Shown: positions 31,640 through 43,590 of the stretch, piece after piece | Numbering within the stretch: the first letter of the stretch is position 1 | How the letters are laid out: each line of letters opens with the position of its first letter | From: Apricaphanius iberus | Lineage: Eukaryota > Chordata > Actinopteri > Cyprinodontiformes > Aphaniidae | Length of the DNA: 64,000 nt | Assembly: GCA_028564705.1 (NCBI GenBank) | Contig: JAPXFQ010002078.1 | Span: 1 to 64,000 of the forward strand | Reading direction: 5' to 3' | Program-made: the position numbers and the translations under genes | Notes under the pieces: generated by a model | What the model was told of the DNA's origin: nothing | Database searches by the model: none | The model's input: only the letters and a program-made list of their open reading frames with translations

Positions 31640-33406
31640 CCTGATGTTGATATTTCAGAATTTAAGTCTGAAATTATCCTTCAAGAAACTGCCAGCCATC
31701 ATTTACAGAGTGATGCTGAATGTGAAAATGCTGGTCCTTCAAACTATGACAGTGAACTTGGAAGCCCTTCCGCAAATCTTCCTGAGCCCACTCATGACAG
31801 TGGGGAACTGCAAACTCAGTTAAGAAACAATCTGGTTTCCCTTTTCTTGAAAATTTCCAGTGTTCTTCATGAAACAGCTATACAGACTGTCATCGATGAC
31901 TTGTTACAGATATTCTCATGTTCCAAACCTCTTGTGAGAAACAGCATTACTGACATTCTGCACCAGCATAGTCAGCCTGTGACTGATGTCGTACTGAATG
32001 AGTTGGTGGAAGCTGTCATGAGCACAAATGTTTTTGTTATTGCATCTACAGCAGGTGCAGAGTTATCAACTACTAAACGGAGGAAAACCTTTGTGAGGAG
32101 CCATTACCCTCTAGTAATGCCTGCCCAGTACACACTAGATTCTAGTGGTCCCACAGTAGTATATGTCCCTGTATTGCAGATGCTCCAGTCTTTGTTCAAG
32201 AATAAAGACATTCTTGATCAAATCAAAGAGGCTAAACAATTACCACCTGGTGTTTATATGTCTTATGAGGATGGGACATATTTCAGAGAGAACCAGTTTC
32301 TGTCAGCGACAGGAGAGCTGAGATTGTCTGTCGAAGAAATTGAGCTAGCCAATCCTTTAGGCACATCTAGAAAGATCCACAAACTAGCTTGCTAATCTAC
32401 CGAGTCAGTACAGGTCCAGCCTTCACATTATACAGCTAGCTCTGCTATGAAAAGTTTCTGACCTGCAGAGGCATGGGTATGAAAGTGTACTCGCCCCTTT
32501 GTTGAAAGATTTACAAATTCTGGAGCAGGAAGGCCTTTTCATTGAGACCCTTGGTGAGTGAATCAAGGGTTCTGTGCTTTGTGTGGCAGCTGATAATAAT
32601 TTGGCTGCTCATGGTCTTGCTGGATTTGTCCAGTCATTCAGAGCACATAATTTTTGCAGATTTTGTTGTTGTACTCCAGATCAGATGCAAACCACTGAAG
32701 TTTCTGAAGGTAAATTCACTATGAGAACAACAGAGTCCCATGATCTTCTTGTGGAAAACATTATACACGGAGACTACGTTAACCATGCTGGTGTGAAAGA
32801 CATTTGTCCTCTCAGGAAGGCGTTGCAGCACTTTCATCCCATTACTGGTTTCCCACCCGACATACTCCATGATCTTTTTGAAGGGATTGTGCCTGTGGAG
32901 CTGGCACTGTGTTTTGCTGAAATGATTCAGCGAAAATATGTTTCTTTGGAATATCTAAATAAAAAAATACGAACATTTCCATATCAGCACTCAGACAGAC
33001 TTGACAGGCCCCAACCGATCCCCAAAAACTTTGCATCCAAACAAAGCATTGGGGGAAACGGGCATGAAAATTCCACCTTGTTGCGATTATTGTTACTAAT
33101 GGTGGGATACAAAGTACCTGAGTGGGATGAACATGGGCAACACTGATGGATCTGAAAGAAGTAGTACAACTTGTATTATCTCCATCTTTCACAGAAGAAT
33201 CTATTCAGTACCTGCAAACCAAAATACAGGAACATAGACAGGGCCTTAAAACTTTGTTTCCTGATTTTAAACTCAAACCCAAGCATCATTACATTGAGCA
33301 CTACCCCGGTCCCCTGATTCACTTATGGACCATGCGATTTGAGGTGGTGATGGGGATGTTTCTTATGAAAGAACAGGAAAGGTTCTCAAGTTGTCTAGGG
33401 GACAAA
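31640..33406 (+). pseudogene. Tnp2/EnSpm-like transposase core (broken)
   Basis: The first open frame (to 32392) holds LQTQLRNNLVSLFLKISSVL, STTKRRKTFVRSHYPLVMPA, VYVPVLQMLQSLFK and ANPLGTSRKIHKL, then a stop. Shifted frames continue with GSVLCVAADNN, FRAHNFCRFCCCTPDQMQT and GVKDICPLRKALQHFHPITG. Next comes FPPDILHDLFEGIVPVELAL, the most diagnostic block, followed by KQSIGGNGHEN..LLRLLLLMVGYKVPE, FKLKPKHHYIEHYPGPLIHL and WTMRFE. There the LINE at 33407 cuts it. I recognise a fish transposon protein family of the Tnp2 type; the superfamily is inferred. At least three stops or frameshifts break it, and the C-terminus is lost. Confidence 0.55.
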
Positions 33407-34628
33407 AGAATCAGAATCAGCTTTAATGGCCAAGTATGACACATACAAGGAATTTGACTCCGGGAACTTCTCTCTCCAGTACAGAACTTAAATAAGTGAA
33501 ATAAAAATAAATAAAAATAAATAATAAAGGATAATATCATCAGAGCGACAGCCTGGGGGAAGAAGCTGTTCTTGTGTCGGGTGGTTTTGGCATACAAAGA
33601 TCTGTAACGCCGGCCTGACGGGAGGAGCCTAAACAGATTGTGGCCAGGGTGTGAGGGGTCTGTGGTGATTTTTCTCGCCCGCTTCCTAACCCTGGCCTGG
33701 AATAGGTCCTGAATGGAGGGAAGATCATTACCTATGATCCTCTCTGAGGAACTGAGTGTTCTCTGCAGTCTGTCCTTGTCTTGCCTGGTGGCGGATCCGA
33801 ACCAGACAGAGATGGATGAGGTCAGGACAGACTGGACTATTGCTGTGTAGAAAATGGTCCGCAGTTCCTGAGGCAGGTTGAACTTTCTGAGCTGACGCAG
33901 AAAGTACAGCCTTTGCTAGGCCTTCTTCCTTATAGAGTCAATGTGCGAGGTCCACTTCAGGTCCCGTGTGATGGTGGATCCTAGGAACCTGAAAGACTCA
34001 ACTGTGGGAACTGGCCTGTTGGTGATTATGAGAGGAGATGTTGATGAGGTTCTCTTCCTGAAGTCCACTGTCATCTCCACAGTTTTGAGCGGGTTTAGCT
34101 CCAGGTGGTTCTGACTGCACCAGAGGACCAGCTGTTCCACCTCCCTTGTATATGCAGACTCATCGCCGTCACGGATGAGTCCAATGACGGTGGTGTCATC
34201 TGCAAACTTCAGAAGTTTCACAGAAGGGTCCCTTGACGTGCAATCATTGGTGTAAAGGGAGATGAGCAGTGGGGAGAGAATGCATCCCTGGGGGGCGCCG
34301 ATGCTGAGGGACTGGGTGCTGGATATGAAGTTACCCAGTTTCACCTGCTGGCTCCTGTCAGTCAGGAAACTGGTAATCCACTGGCAGGTGGAGGGAGGCA
34401 CGGTGAGCTGGTGCAGTTTTTGGTGGAGGAGCTCTGGGACGATGGTGTTGAATGTGGAGCTGAGGTCCACAAACAGGACCCGAGCGTAGGTACCTGCAGA
34501 GTCTAGGTGGTGCAGGATGTAGTGGAGAGCCATGTTGACTGCATCATTCACTGACCTGTTTGCTCTATAGGCGAACTGCAGGGGGTCTAGCAGGGGATCT
34601 GTGATGTCCTTCAGGTGCTTGTCCAAGT
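33407..34628 (-). pseudogene. LINE with FADD-type reverse transcriptase, 5'-truncated
   Basis: The 3' tail is at the low end: inverted (ttctgattc)-type tail at 33407-33425 and UTR to about 33900. The minus frame 34626-33916 is open for 236 codons: DPLQFAYRANRSVNDAVNMA, VLFVDLSSTFNTIVPELL (motif A), IGAPQGCILSPLLISLYTND (motif B), KLLKFADDTTVIGL (motif C) and LNPLKTVEMTVDFRKR. The C-terminus after IDSIRKKA is frameshifted. It is 5'-truncated in the RT and lies inside the Tnp2-like gene; the transposase breaks exactly at its tail. The clade is jockey/CR1/Rex1-like, not resolved further. Confidence 0.85.
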
Positions 34629-34629
34629 G

Positions 34630-35200
34630 CTAGGCTACTAAATATCTGAAGACCAATGAATGCACATAGCAAGCAATGCAATGTGGAATGAACAGGCTTA
34701 TTTGTTTTACAAGTACTGACAACAAATTCTTTTTGGATTTTGTTCAAGGATCATTTATCATATAGTCGAATAACGAAGGCTTAACTTTATTGTATGCCCT
34801 GGACTACTGACGTGTCGAGAACTGCGCCTGCATGCATTCAGAGATCCTACTGAAACATGAAAAGACACAAGCAGCAGACGTATAGCTCAGATTATCTCAT
34901 TTGCGTAGAGCATAAATGAGCCTTTACAGTAGATGAGCAGGTAAAAGATGAAATACCTATTTTCTTTTGTTTCAGTGCTGTGCTCAGTTTTTTTACTACT
35001 TCCTAAAGATAATACTTTCAGATCCTGTATATCTAGTGTCAGTAATTTTTTGGCACTTGTTTGTCCTTAAGCTGTTCAACTTAAATTTTTTTAGTAACTA
35101 CATTTTATTTGATGTGCTACATTTGCAGTTAGAGAATTTTAACATTGTAACGCAGGTGACGGACAGAGAGTGCTTTTAAATTTCGAATTAATTTTCTGTT
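34630..35200. other. AT-rich remainder of the CACTA-like element
   Basis: No gene seen. The open frame at 34967-35179 is hydrophobic low complexity. Confidence 0.3.
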
Positions 35201-35205
35201 CATTT

Positions 35206-35460
35206 TTGTAGTTCACAACCCACAAGACGTTGGGCGCAGGTATCGTGCTGTTCTCAAAGAATTCAGACGTACCAGAAGCACAAGCCTCAGCTGCAGGACA
35301 ATGAATGTGGACTGAAACACAACTGCCTTGACTACTGTTGTTGCTGAGGTTCTAATTGCTACAGAGGGTGAAAACTTTGGACCTCTCCCGATATTCGGTG
35401 ATGACGATACAATCCGGAGTTATGCAAAAACTTGCAACGCCTTCCTGGAGGAAAATTGAC
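35206..35460 (+). pseudogene. Candidate last exon, unknown protein
   Basis: After an acceptor (ttcatttttgtag at about 35209) a frame reads NPQDVGRRYRAVLKEFRRTR, a stop, then on to TTVVAEVLIATEGENFGPLP and IFGDDDTIRSYAKTCNAFLE with a stop at about 35458. The composition looks protein-like across both halves, so one stop probably arose late. I do not recognise it. It could be the 3' exon of a gene carried by the CACTA-like element. Confidence 0.35.
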
Positions 35461-35865
35461 CACTTGTAGAAAAATTAAAAGGATGAAAAAAATATTCAGA
35501 GCTACTACCAATTAAGTACAAATTCCAAAAGTAACAGTAATGCCGTTGCGACCTGTAGGGTTAATCTGGTTTCAAAAAAAAAATTGCTGGCGGTAACCTG
35601 AAATCTTTTTTTTTGTTTGTTTATCAAGTTATGTTTAGTTTTTTGTATTCCTTTGATATTTAACTTTAAAAACTGTTGTTAAATATTACCATGGCATTTT
35701 TTTTTTAAATTAACTCCCAGAGAACTGCAGCTGCCATTTCGAAGGTAGACGTTCATCCAAATTTTCTTGTTTCATAAAAGTTATCGTATGCCTTTGTGGG
35801 CATATTGTTATTTTATCTGACAGATTGATAATCAAAATACTTTTGAGCCTAAGCACCGGAAAAAA

Positions 35866-36818
35866 ACCCAATTTCTTTCACAGTACAGTTTTAATATTTC
35901 GTGTTTAACTTTGTAATTATGCAGTATTTCATTTGTTCCAGTTTATAAAACTGTTCATCAGTATTGTACAGACCCTTGGAGTTACGTACGTGGTAATAAA
36001 GACTTAACATCTCAGAAACAAGACTGAATTTCTTTTACAGTACAGTTTTACCTTAGTAACTTGATTATAATTTGTGTTTTACTTGGTAAAAATGCAGTAT
36101 TTTTGTTGTGTTAAACACAAACATTGTGCAATCCCATGTGAGTAACCCGGTAATGGTTTAAAATCACCGAAACAAGACTGGCTTTCTTTTATGGTACACT
36201 TTCCCTTTACCTATCTGGAAATACTTGGTGTTTTACTTGGTAGTGATATAGTGCTTTTGTTGTGCAAGTTTATGAAACAGTGAATCACCATATTATACAA
36301 TCCAATGTGAGTTACCTGGTAATAATGGTTTAAAATCTAAGAAACTTGACTGACTTTCTTTTACAGTACAGTTTAAGTAGAATTTTACTGCAGTTGGTCT
36401 ATGGATAGGTTAAAACATTGTTCAGCTTTGTATGACTTACAGGGTCATAACCGCTTAAAATCTAAGAAAACAATTATTTTGTCTTCCTTTCCGAAGTGTA
36501 TTGACAGTATCCGTTACCTGGTAATTTTTGGCAGTGGACAGTGCAATCCAATAGTAAGTAGTAGGTAATTTAGGGATTGCTAAATAGTTATTTCATTACG
36601 ATTTCCGTCAAAAACAGGCTGCAATTACATAGCAATACACTAGTAAATGTAGTAATGGTCAATTTTACTATGTAATCTGTTGGTAAATACTTAGTAATTT
36701 AGTCACTGTTAAATAGTAATTTCATTGCAATTATGTTCTAAACCCATTACAATTACCTTGTAACACATTTGAAATTACCAAGTACTTACCTGGTAATTGG
36801 ATAGTAATTAGGAGAGTG
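35866..36818 (+). repeat. Right subterminal repeat array and terminus
   Basis: Four units of 154-172 bp, keyed on tttctttyacagtacagtt at 35872, 36029, 36183 and 36355. Each has a cttggta..atgcagtattt block and a cctggtaa block. Past 36480 the spacing tightens into short ttac/gtaa palindromes up to gtaattaggagagtg at 36818, followed by taa. The terminal 15 bp inverted is cactctcctaattac. Confidence 0.7.
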
Positions 36819-37447
36819 TAAAAAGAAAGGGTTACTTAGAATTAATTCTGGGCGGTTCAATTCAATCCCATTAAATTCCCTGAAATAAAAACAAATGGTG
36901 AGACATATAAGCCCATCTACTCCATCAAACATCTTCTTCTACTGCTCTTTCTGATCTGTGTAGAGAAAAAAAAAATGGTGGAGGCCTTCCTCCAATCAGT
37001 GGCTCAATTATTCAAACTGAGCAGCTGAGCAACACTCCAGATTCATCAATCCAGAGCCCAGTCAGACCTCAGTGTCTTCTAGCCTGCTACTGGGATGCAG
37101 AACGTTCTGGAACCACGATTCCAGTGTTGTCGCAACAACACAGTGCTTCGATAACTACCCACGCAGCACAAAATGTCTGTGTACACCGGAGGACGCCGCA
37201 GCGTCGGAAGACACATGTCACTTAGAGGTGTGACTGGCTGCTCTGCTTATAACATCCTCCCATGTCAGTGTCTGCATCAAAAAGGTGGAAACATATTGAA
37301 ACAGTCACTCAGTCATCTATTTAGCCTCCAACATCAGTGTTAAAATTGGATACTTCATCTCTACTATTCTTTAGTCAGAGCAAATTAGTATTAGTACTGC
37401 TAGTCTCTGAACAGCGCGCACATAATCTGAATACATTCATGTCTGGA
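36819..37447. other. Spacer, no gene seen
   Basis: Nothing recognisable. Confidence 0.3.
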
Positions 37448-37985
37448 CCATAGACTGTAAAAAAGAATAGACAGCGCCTCCTCACTCTTCCCCGTTTACC
37501 AGAATGACACACTTTCATGGGGGAATTGATGGCATATTCACAGACTCCTCCTCCCCAGCTCTGATGAAGCATGTTCCTAAAAAGGGCATAGGGACCTTCA
37601 CTGTAGACTCTGCCCTCGCGGGGCGTGTATGGGCGTGTAGTTTGGTCGTAATCGCGCCCATTCTGCTCCCGCGTCTTTAGCTCTGATGCTAAACTTGGCT
37701 CGGCCCCCTCATTAATTATGCAAGATTTCAAAAAATTATCTTACGAAAACCAGCCTGGTGCCCAGGTTTTTTATGAGCCCAGCGTTCCTCAGGAAGAATA
37801 TGTAGCCATAGAAAGTTTTAAAAAAAATGGGCACCAGGCATTAAAGTTGTTTTTAACGTGTCTAAAGTCCAATGCTTTTCAATGGGGGCCTAGCGGCCAA
37901 ATGGAGGTACTACAGCAATGGAGGAGCAATGGCGGCCTCAATGGTGTGCGGTCACAAAGCAGAGCGGCCAGCTGCCATTGGTCTG
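37448..37985 (+). repeat. Unnamed repeat F, copy 1
   Basis: Shares with 57132-57708 (inverted) the order: catagactgtaaaa..gaata, gcgcctcctcactc, gggcgtgtagtttggtcgtaat, attaattatgcaagatttcaaa, aatgcttttcaatgggggcc and ggaggagcaatggcggcc. It appears to be a non-autonomous transposon of unknown superfamily. The right boundary is near 'ccattggt'. No true coding frame. Confidence 0.7.
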
Positions 37986-38436
37986 GACATGGTCCAAACG
38001 AAACAGCTTCATCTCTATGGAGCTACAGGGTTAGCCTTAGCGCTAATAGCAATCATTGCTTAATAAGACCCAACTCAGCATGCTAAAAAATTACAGAAAA
38101 GGCATCAGACCGATTGGTAAACGGCCAACTCCACACATTATTCTTGACATGGTCTAGCATGTTTTATCACTCACTTTAAAGCGCACCAGGCATAAGCACA
38201 GATGAGTCCATTACAAACCAGGTACAGACTGAAAACGTGGAACCGACATTAGTTCTGCCCCACGGTAGAGTTTGTTATTAAACGTTATTCTCTGGTTTGG
38301 CATTGATTAGTAAGGTCTGAGTTGGCGCAAGCGGAACGCAGAGCTTCCGCTCGTTCATTATTACAGTGGAAGCAACAGAACTAACACCTTGTCTGCGTGG
38401 TTCCTTCTCTATTCCCCTTTTACAGGGGTGTAACAT

Positions 38437-38790
38437 ATGGGCGTGTAGTTCAGTCGTAATCACGCCCATTCAGCTCCCGCGTCGTTAGCTCTGATGCTAA
38501 ACTTGGCTCGGCGCCCTCATTAATTATGCAAGATTTCAAAAAATTATCGTACGAAAGCCAGCCTGGTGCCCAGGTTTTTTATGAGCCCAGCGTTATCTCA
38601 GGAAGAATATGTAGCCATAGAAAGTTTAAAACAATGGGGCACCAGGCATTAAACCTGTTTTGAATGTGTCTAAAGTCCAATGCTTTTCAATGGGGGCCTA
38701 GCGGCCAAATGGAGGTACTACAGCAAGGGAGGAGCAATGGCGGCCTCAATGGCATGCGGTCAAAAAGCAGAGCAGCCAGCGGCCATTGGT
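38437..38790 (+). repeat. Unnamed repeat F, copy 2
   Basis: About 350 bp directly repeats 37626-37985 at an offset near 812 bp with about 90 percent identity by eye. It ends at the same 'ccattggt' boundary. The first 190 bp of copy 1 is missing. The 450 bp between the copies is unrelated to either. Confidence 0.75.
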
Positions 38791-39185
38791 ACATTCCCAC
38801 TTTTTAATTTACACCCTCCAGCCAGTCAGAATTGTGTATTCACCCAGACCATGGTATAATTGAGATTAACTAACAGCCTTTTTGTATGGGCTCTGAAAGC
38901 TCCACCACACAGATATACCATGACAAGTGCTGCATTTTCCTGTGTAAAAGCAGAAAAGAACTAGGGCTACACCACCAGACGAATGCGGCTACTCACATTT
39001 CGTCTCTGCTTTTTATATTTTAACGGGGAAAGAAGTCATAGAAGCTTGTTACTGTGTTTACCGGTTTCTTTATCTTTAGAAAAGACCACATTCAAAAAGA
39101 AACACCCTAAAATTTCAACCATCAGACTGCTAGAGACTAATTAAATTAATTGAATATTATGGAAGGAATCAAAACTCAACCGTAA
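38791..39185. other. Spacer, no gene seen
   Basis: No motif seen up to LTR-A4. Confidence 0.3.
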
Positions 39186-39597
39186 TGTTGTCGGAAAAAC
39201 ATTATTAAATAAAAATGATGAGTGAGATTCCTTCATTATATGGAGGTTATTTAATGGACTTTGATCAAGTAAAGAGGAACAGTATTACAGGGTATTTGCA
39301 ACACCTGAACCTACCTCTCACGACTGACACCCAACCTTTTATAGATTCACACCTCACTATTACCTACACCATATCAGTAAACATTTCTTCTCACTGACTA
39401 CTCCAGGCTCCCCAGGGTCGTTTCCATGGCAATACAGGACATAGGAATCCTACTATCAGTTATATCAGACCTAACTTAATATTATACAGTCTCACACAAT
39501 CAGACTATCACTATATCATGAAGAAATAGCACACAGTTCTCTCAGTATGTAAGAATACACAGAACAGATCATTCTTAATATGCATTTTCCCATAACA
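39186..39597 (-). mobile_element. LTR-A copy 4, solo LTR
   Basis: TGTTGTCGG..CCCATAACA, 412 bp, flanked by gtaa (39182-39185) and gtga (39598-39601). The TATA-like ccttttatag is at about 39335. It serves as the cleanest reference copy of the family. Confidence 0.75.
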
Positions 39598-39856
39598 GTG
39601 ACATTGTCCAGATACAGCTGAGTTTGTTTTCGGATGCCAGCCCGAATTTAGACTCGGTTTAGATACCAAATTTTGAATGTTTCCATCTCAGACCCTCACA
39701 TAAAATAAAATTGTAATAAAATAATAATCTAATCTTAAAAATTTGGATAAAATGCAAATAAACGGGTAGAACAGAATGGAAGAAATAGAAATGGAGTAAA
39801 GAGGGAAACACAGCAAGTGATATTGAATGGTATTGAAAGTCAAAATAGAACATTTG

Positions 39857-40124
39857 TAAATGGACTGGACTTATATATAGCGCTTTCTAGTCTTACTGAC
39901 CACTCAAAGCGCTTTACATTGAAGCCGCATTCACCCAATCACACTCACATTCATACACCGACACCCAACATGGCCAATGTAGAAGGACAATGTAGAATTT
40001 GGGGTGTCCTTGACTGCTAGAGACTGCTAGAAGTGTCCTTGACATGTGACTGGAGGAAGCTGAAATTGAACCTACGACCCTCCGATTGCAAGCCAACTAC
40101 TCTACCACTGAGCCACAGTCACCC
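39857..40124 (-). mobile_element. tRNA-derived SINE
   Basis: On the minus strand the element opens with a tRNA-like head: A box TGGCTCAGTGG (plus 40105-40115) and B box GGTTCAATTTC (plus 40062-40072), about 45 bp apart as in RNA polymerase III promoters. The tail (39857-39930) carries aaagcgctttgag..agaaagcgctatatataag, the end of a very common fish repeat. A short duplication (gtccttgac..ctgctag) lies in the body. Confidence 0.7.
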
Positions 40125-41903
40125 ACTGTTCACTGTGTATGAACAAAATGATGAAGAATTGGTAGAGATGATGAAAGTAGATGAAGCTGAAAGGTTTAAT
40201 GAGAAAGTGAAAAAACAAGTTGGCAAATGGATTTTGAAGGTATGCAGTGTAACTGATTTGAAGTGCTGGAGAGCATAGCAACAGTGGGGGCTCTCCCAAA
40301 AACCTGCGCATCTATTTGTGGGTTTTTTAAAATAAAATAACATAAATAAAAGAATAAAAATAGTAGATGCACTTGTAAAAATAATTAATTGGACAAATGG
40401 AAAAGCAGAAAATTTTATTTTTACAAAAATAATGGTTAAATTCCTGTAAAGTAAATTTACCCATTTTTATGGATGTCTGCATCATCCATTTTTATATTAA
40501 GTTCCTTATAAGTATAAATATAAATCTATGAAATTGATTAACTATTGATCAATAGAAAACTTATTTTAAAAGATTAAGATGAATGATTAGTAGGTAATAT
40601 AGACAGACTACTAAAGAATCATAAATTCATTAGAAAAATGTAAGAAATTGGGTCAAATGTTTTTAATAAGCACTGTGTCAAATTATATGTGACCGAGAAG
40701 AATTTCCGAGAAGCACGTAATCTTATCTAAAAGTAAAACAGGTCGCAAATATTTTAGTGGCTTTTGCTTTTACACCAAAAGCATAGTGCACATAATTTGG
40801 AATCTGAAGCAGGCAATTAATTCCAAATTTGACTAGAGATAACTTTGAAGTTTTAAATTGTGACACATAAGAGAATAGATTCTATGTTTTGGAATTGGGT
40901 TTTTAAATTATGCACAGTGGGAGTATTTAGGCAATGGCTGAATAGTTTTATTTACAGCACTAGGCAGGGCGAATAAGAAAATTGGGGGCAGAGAAATTTT
41001 GGAAAATAAAAATAGTTTGTATATAGCTTGTAATGTTTGGTAGCTTAACTATCAAATTAATTTGGATGTTTAAATTAAGAGTTATGAATACATACAGAGT
41101 TTTGTTCTCCCCAGAGAGAGAAATGTTTATAATATACATTGCAGTAACTCTTTGCTGACATTAATTTGACTTAGAGTTTTTTTTGGTTGTTTTAGTTTTT
41201 GACTTGTATACATTTACTTATAAACAGGATTCTGTACAAAATGACAACATTTCAGTTCATTCTAACTGATGCAAATATATATATATTGAAATTTGATTGT
41301 AAAAAATTGGGTAAAAAGAAACTTATTAGGATTACGATATTGGACATTGCTAGAAGCTTCAATTCAATTAGGGGTTTACAGTTTGAAAAACACAATGAGG
41401 ACTGTAAAGATAATTGGGATTGACTGTAAAATGCAGATTTTTGTTGTTTTGTTTTAATTTCAGAAGCTTTGTGCTAATTAAAATTGAACAGTTTCATCTT
41501 TTGGGGCTTGTTATTGAACTTATTGTTTATTGGGAGAAAGGAAATATTATGCACGTTACATTTGGAAAAAAAAATGTCATAAAAGGGAGGTAACTTAAAG
41601 GTTTAACTAGATAAGTTTTGAATATGTTTCACAAACTTTACAGAATTTGAAAGATGTTTTTAAAGGATGAACTGTTTAACTTATTTTTCACCCTGATATT
41701 TGGGTCCGCTAGCTAATTTGAAAAGTTTAAAATACATTTTTTGGAGCAATGATGACTTTGATATGAAAATCAAATTTTCAAAGCTAAATTTGCCAAACAG
41801 TTTCCACATGTGAGGGTAGATGGCAGGTGGTTATGACTTCTCTTTTGTGTCACTGCTTTGCATGATTTCCTTATCACTGACCAGAGGAGGATTCACACTT
41901 TAC
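40125..41903. other. Very AT-rich stretch, no gene seen
   Basis: About 1.8 kb with scattered short frames and no protein or element motif. Confidence 0.4.
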
Positions 41904-41907
41904 TTAA

Positions 41908-42410
41908 AGGCACAGTGTGTAATTTTCGGCCAGGAGGGGGCAGTGCATAAATGAAATTATCACAAGCATGCTGTATCTGTGTCTTCGAGTAAGAAACTCA
42001 ATGACGGAGGTCCAACTAGTGCTGTTTTCAAACGCTCAATTCCCTGAGAATTATCTATTTGCAGCAACATGACGAGCACATCAGTCTCTCTTTCATCGCT
42101 TGGAACTAGCGAAAAGGTAAAAATGTATTTATGGCGAAACTTTTAGCATTTTGAGGGGAAATCAATGTTTTAATAGCGTTCGTGTTCCGCGCGCTTTGTC
42201 TGTCCGGGCTCTTATAGAAGTAAAGATGTCATCTAATATGGCTTTCCCCTGAAAAGAGGACCCGCGCCTATGTATTTTAAAACGGATTTTTAAAGTCATA
42301 TTTTACAATATCGCCAATATTTTTGCAATTAATGTGTTTTACGTAATTAATATGACAATATTTTAATGGCTATTTACAAAGATGTGCTGCAAAACTTACA
42401 CACTGTCACT
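41908..42410. mobile_element. TTAA-flanked MITE, 503 bp
   Basis: Inverted ends aggcacagtgtgtaa and ttacacactgtcact between TTAA at 41904-41907 and 42411-42414, as made by piggyBac or Kolobok transposases. It is non-coding. Confidence 0.85.
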
Positions 42411-42439
42411 TTAACATTTCCGCAAGATCAGTTATCTGT

Positions 42440-42642
42440 CAGGTTTTTTTTGTGTTTTTTTCCTGCTTGTCCTTACATTGTACATTGTATTGTCTTGATT
42501 ATTGTCTTATTGTAATTGCTTTCTTGTATTTTAATCATCAAATTGATTTATGCTGTGTTCCAATTTTAGTCATGTAAAGCAGCTTGAATTGCCTTGTTGA
42601 AAGTGTGCTATACAAATAAAATTGCCTTGCCTTGTTTAAGAA
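42440..42642 (+). mobile_element. LINE 3' UTR fragment (gccttg tail)
   Basis: Ends aattgccttg..gtgctatacaaataaaattgccttgccttg, the same tail type as LINE-B at 13205. Severely 5'-truncated. It cuts into the ORF on the minus strand at 42643. Confidence 0.65.
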
Positions 42643-43207
42643 TTTCAGATTGTCTGAGAGAAATATCAGCAGTTCCAGCGTTATTTTCAATGATAGATGG
42701 AATTCTCTCAGATATTTCTTTCACTGTCATCTGTGGAAATTTATAGACAATAATGTTGATGCATAACTGTTCAATACCTTTCATTGAACCATCATGATTA
42801 AGAAACACACTTTCCCTGTGTGTTTGCTTTATTTTTTATTTTTGGCAACCTTGCTCCATGGTCTCAGGGACCTGGAAGGTGAGGAGCCGAGAGGTGCGAA
42901 TCTGTTTTTTAATGTGACTTTTGGAATTTTTTCTTGATGGGGTTTCTTTCGACATTCCTTTCTCTTCTTGGGTGTCTCAAGTCTGAGCGGAGACCAAAGC
43001 TCTGTGGAGTGGGAAGTTCTTCCCGATACACGCCATCTGTTTGGAGGGGTACTCTGTGTAGTTGGCACTGTGCTGCCAGGCTGTTGATTCTCGCATGCCA
43101 ACAGAAGAGTTATTCTGTTTAGTTTGGTCTTCTCAAGGCGGCAAATGTTCATTTCCATAAATTTGTTGTAATAATTCCTGAAAAGCTTTGTCAGAGCAAA
43201 GAGCCAT
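42643..43207 (-). pseudogene. LINE ORF1-like fragment
   Basis: The ATG read from 43207 opens MALCSDKAFQELLQQIYGNE, then shifts frame to ICRLEKTKLNRITLLLACEN, a Ser/Thr/Pro-rich basic stretch, and VTLKNRFAPLGSSPSRSLRP. After a stop it reads CINIIVYKFPQMTVKEISER. It resembles the first ORF of fish LINEs that carry an esterase domain (the 'NRFxPL' box usually precedes the esterase), but the esterase is absent. Confidence is limited because the match is from memory of motif order. Confidence 0.4.
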
Positions 43208-43209
43208 TT

Positions 43210-43590
43210 TGTAATCTTCAGTTCTTTATAATGTAGTCTAAAGAGACGAAATCCGACTGGTACTGTAGTCCAAAAAAAGAGGAAATCAGATTGGTATTGA
43301 TTAGTGTGTATAAAGTCACTCTAGGAAAAAGTAGAGGAAATAAAAAGGGAAATAAAAGTATAGCAAGACAGAGGCAGCAGGGAAGAACTGGAGGGAAAGA
43401 AAAACACATCCTTCCTCTCCAACAGTCACATCACATGGCGCATCCCGGGTACTCCTGATGTTACCAACAGTAGTAAAAATAGCAAAGAAACCTAGCTGGA
43501 TACATTTGTCTCACTGTAAGAAACAGAAACCATTTATTGATTAAAGGGACAGAGTCTAGGAAGAGTGGTGTTTCAGTCTGAATTCAAAGG
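43210..43590. other. Spacer, no gene seen
   Basis: No motif seen. Confidence 0.3.

Larger units (their letters stand above)
20447..36818 (+). mobile_element. Composite CACTA/EnSpm-like element, about 16 kb
   Basis: Inferred from four observations. First, repeats of about 155-170 bp at 35866-36380 have inverted partners at 20447-20805. Second, the right end, read on the minus strand, starts CACTCTCC, close to the CACTA/G ends of EnSpm. Third, several TTACCxGGTAA-type palindromes crowd the last 700 bp, as in CACTA subterminal regions. Fourth, a zinc-finger exon (23955) and a Tnp2-like transposase (31640-33406) lie between the arrays in plus orientation. Nested within are a Merlin piece, a hAT element, a hAT MITE and a LINE. 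The left terminus was not found, so the start given is that of the left array. All genes are broken. Confidence 0.5.
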
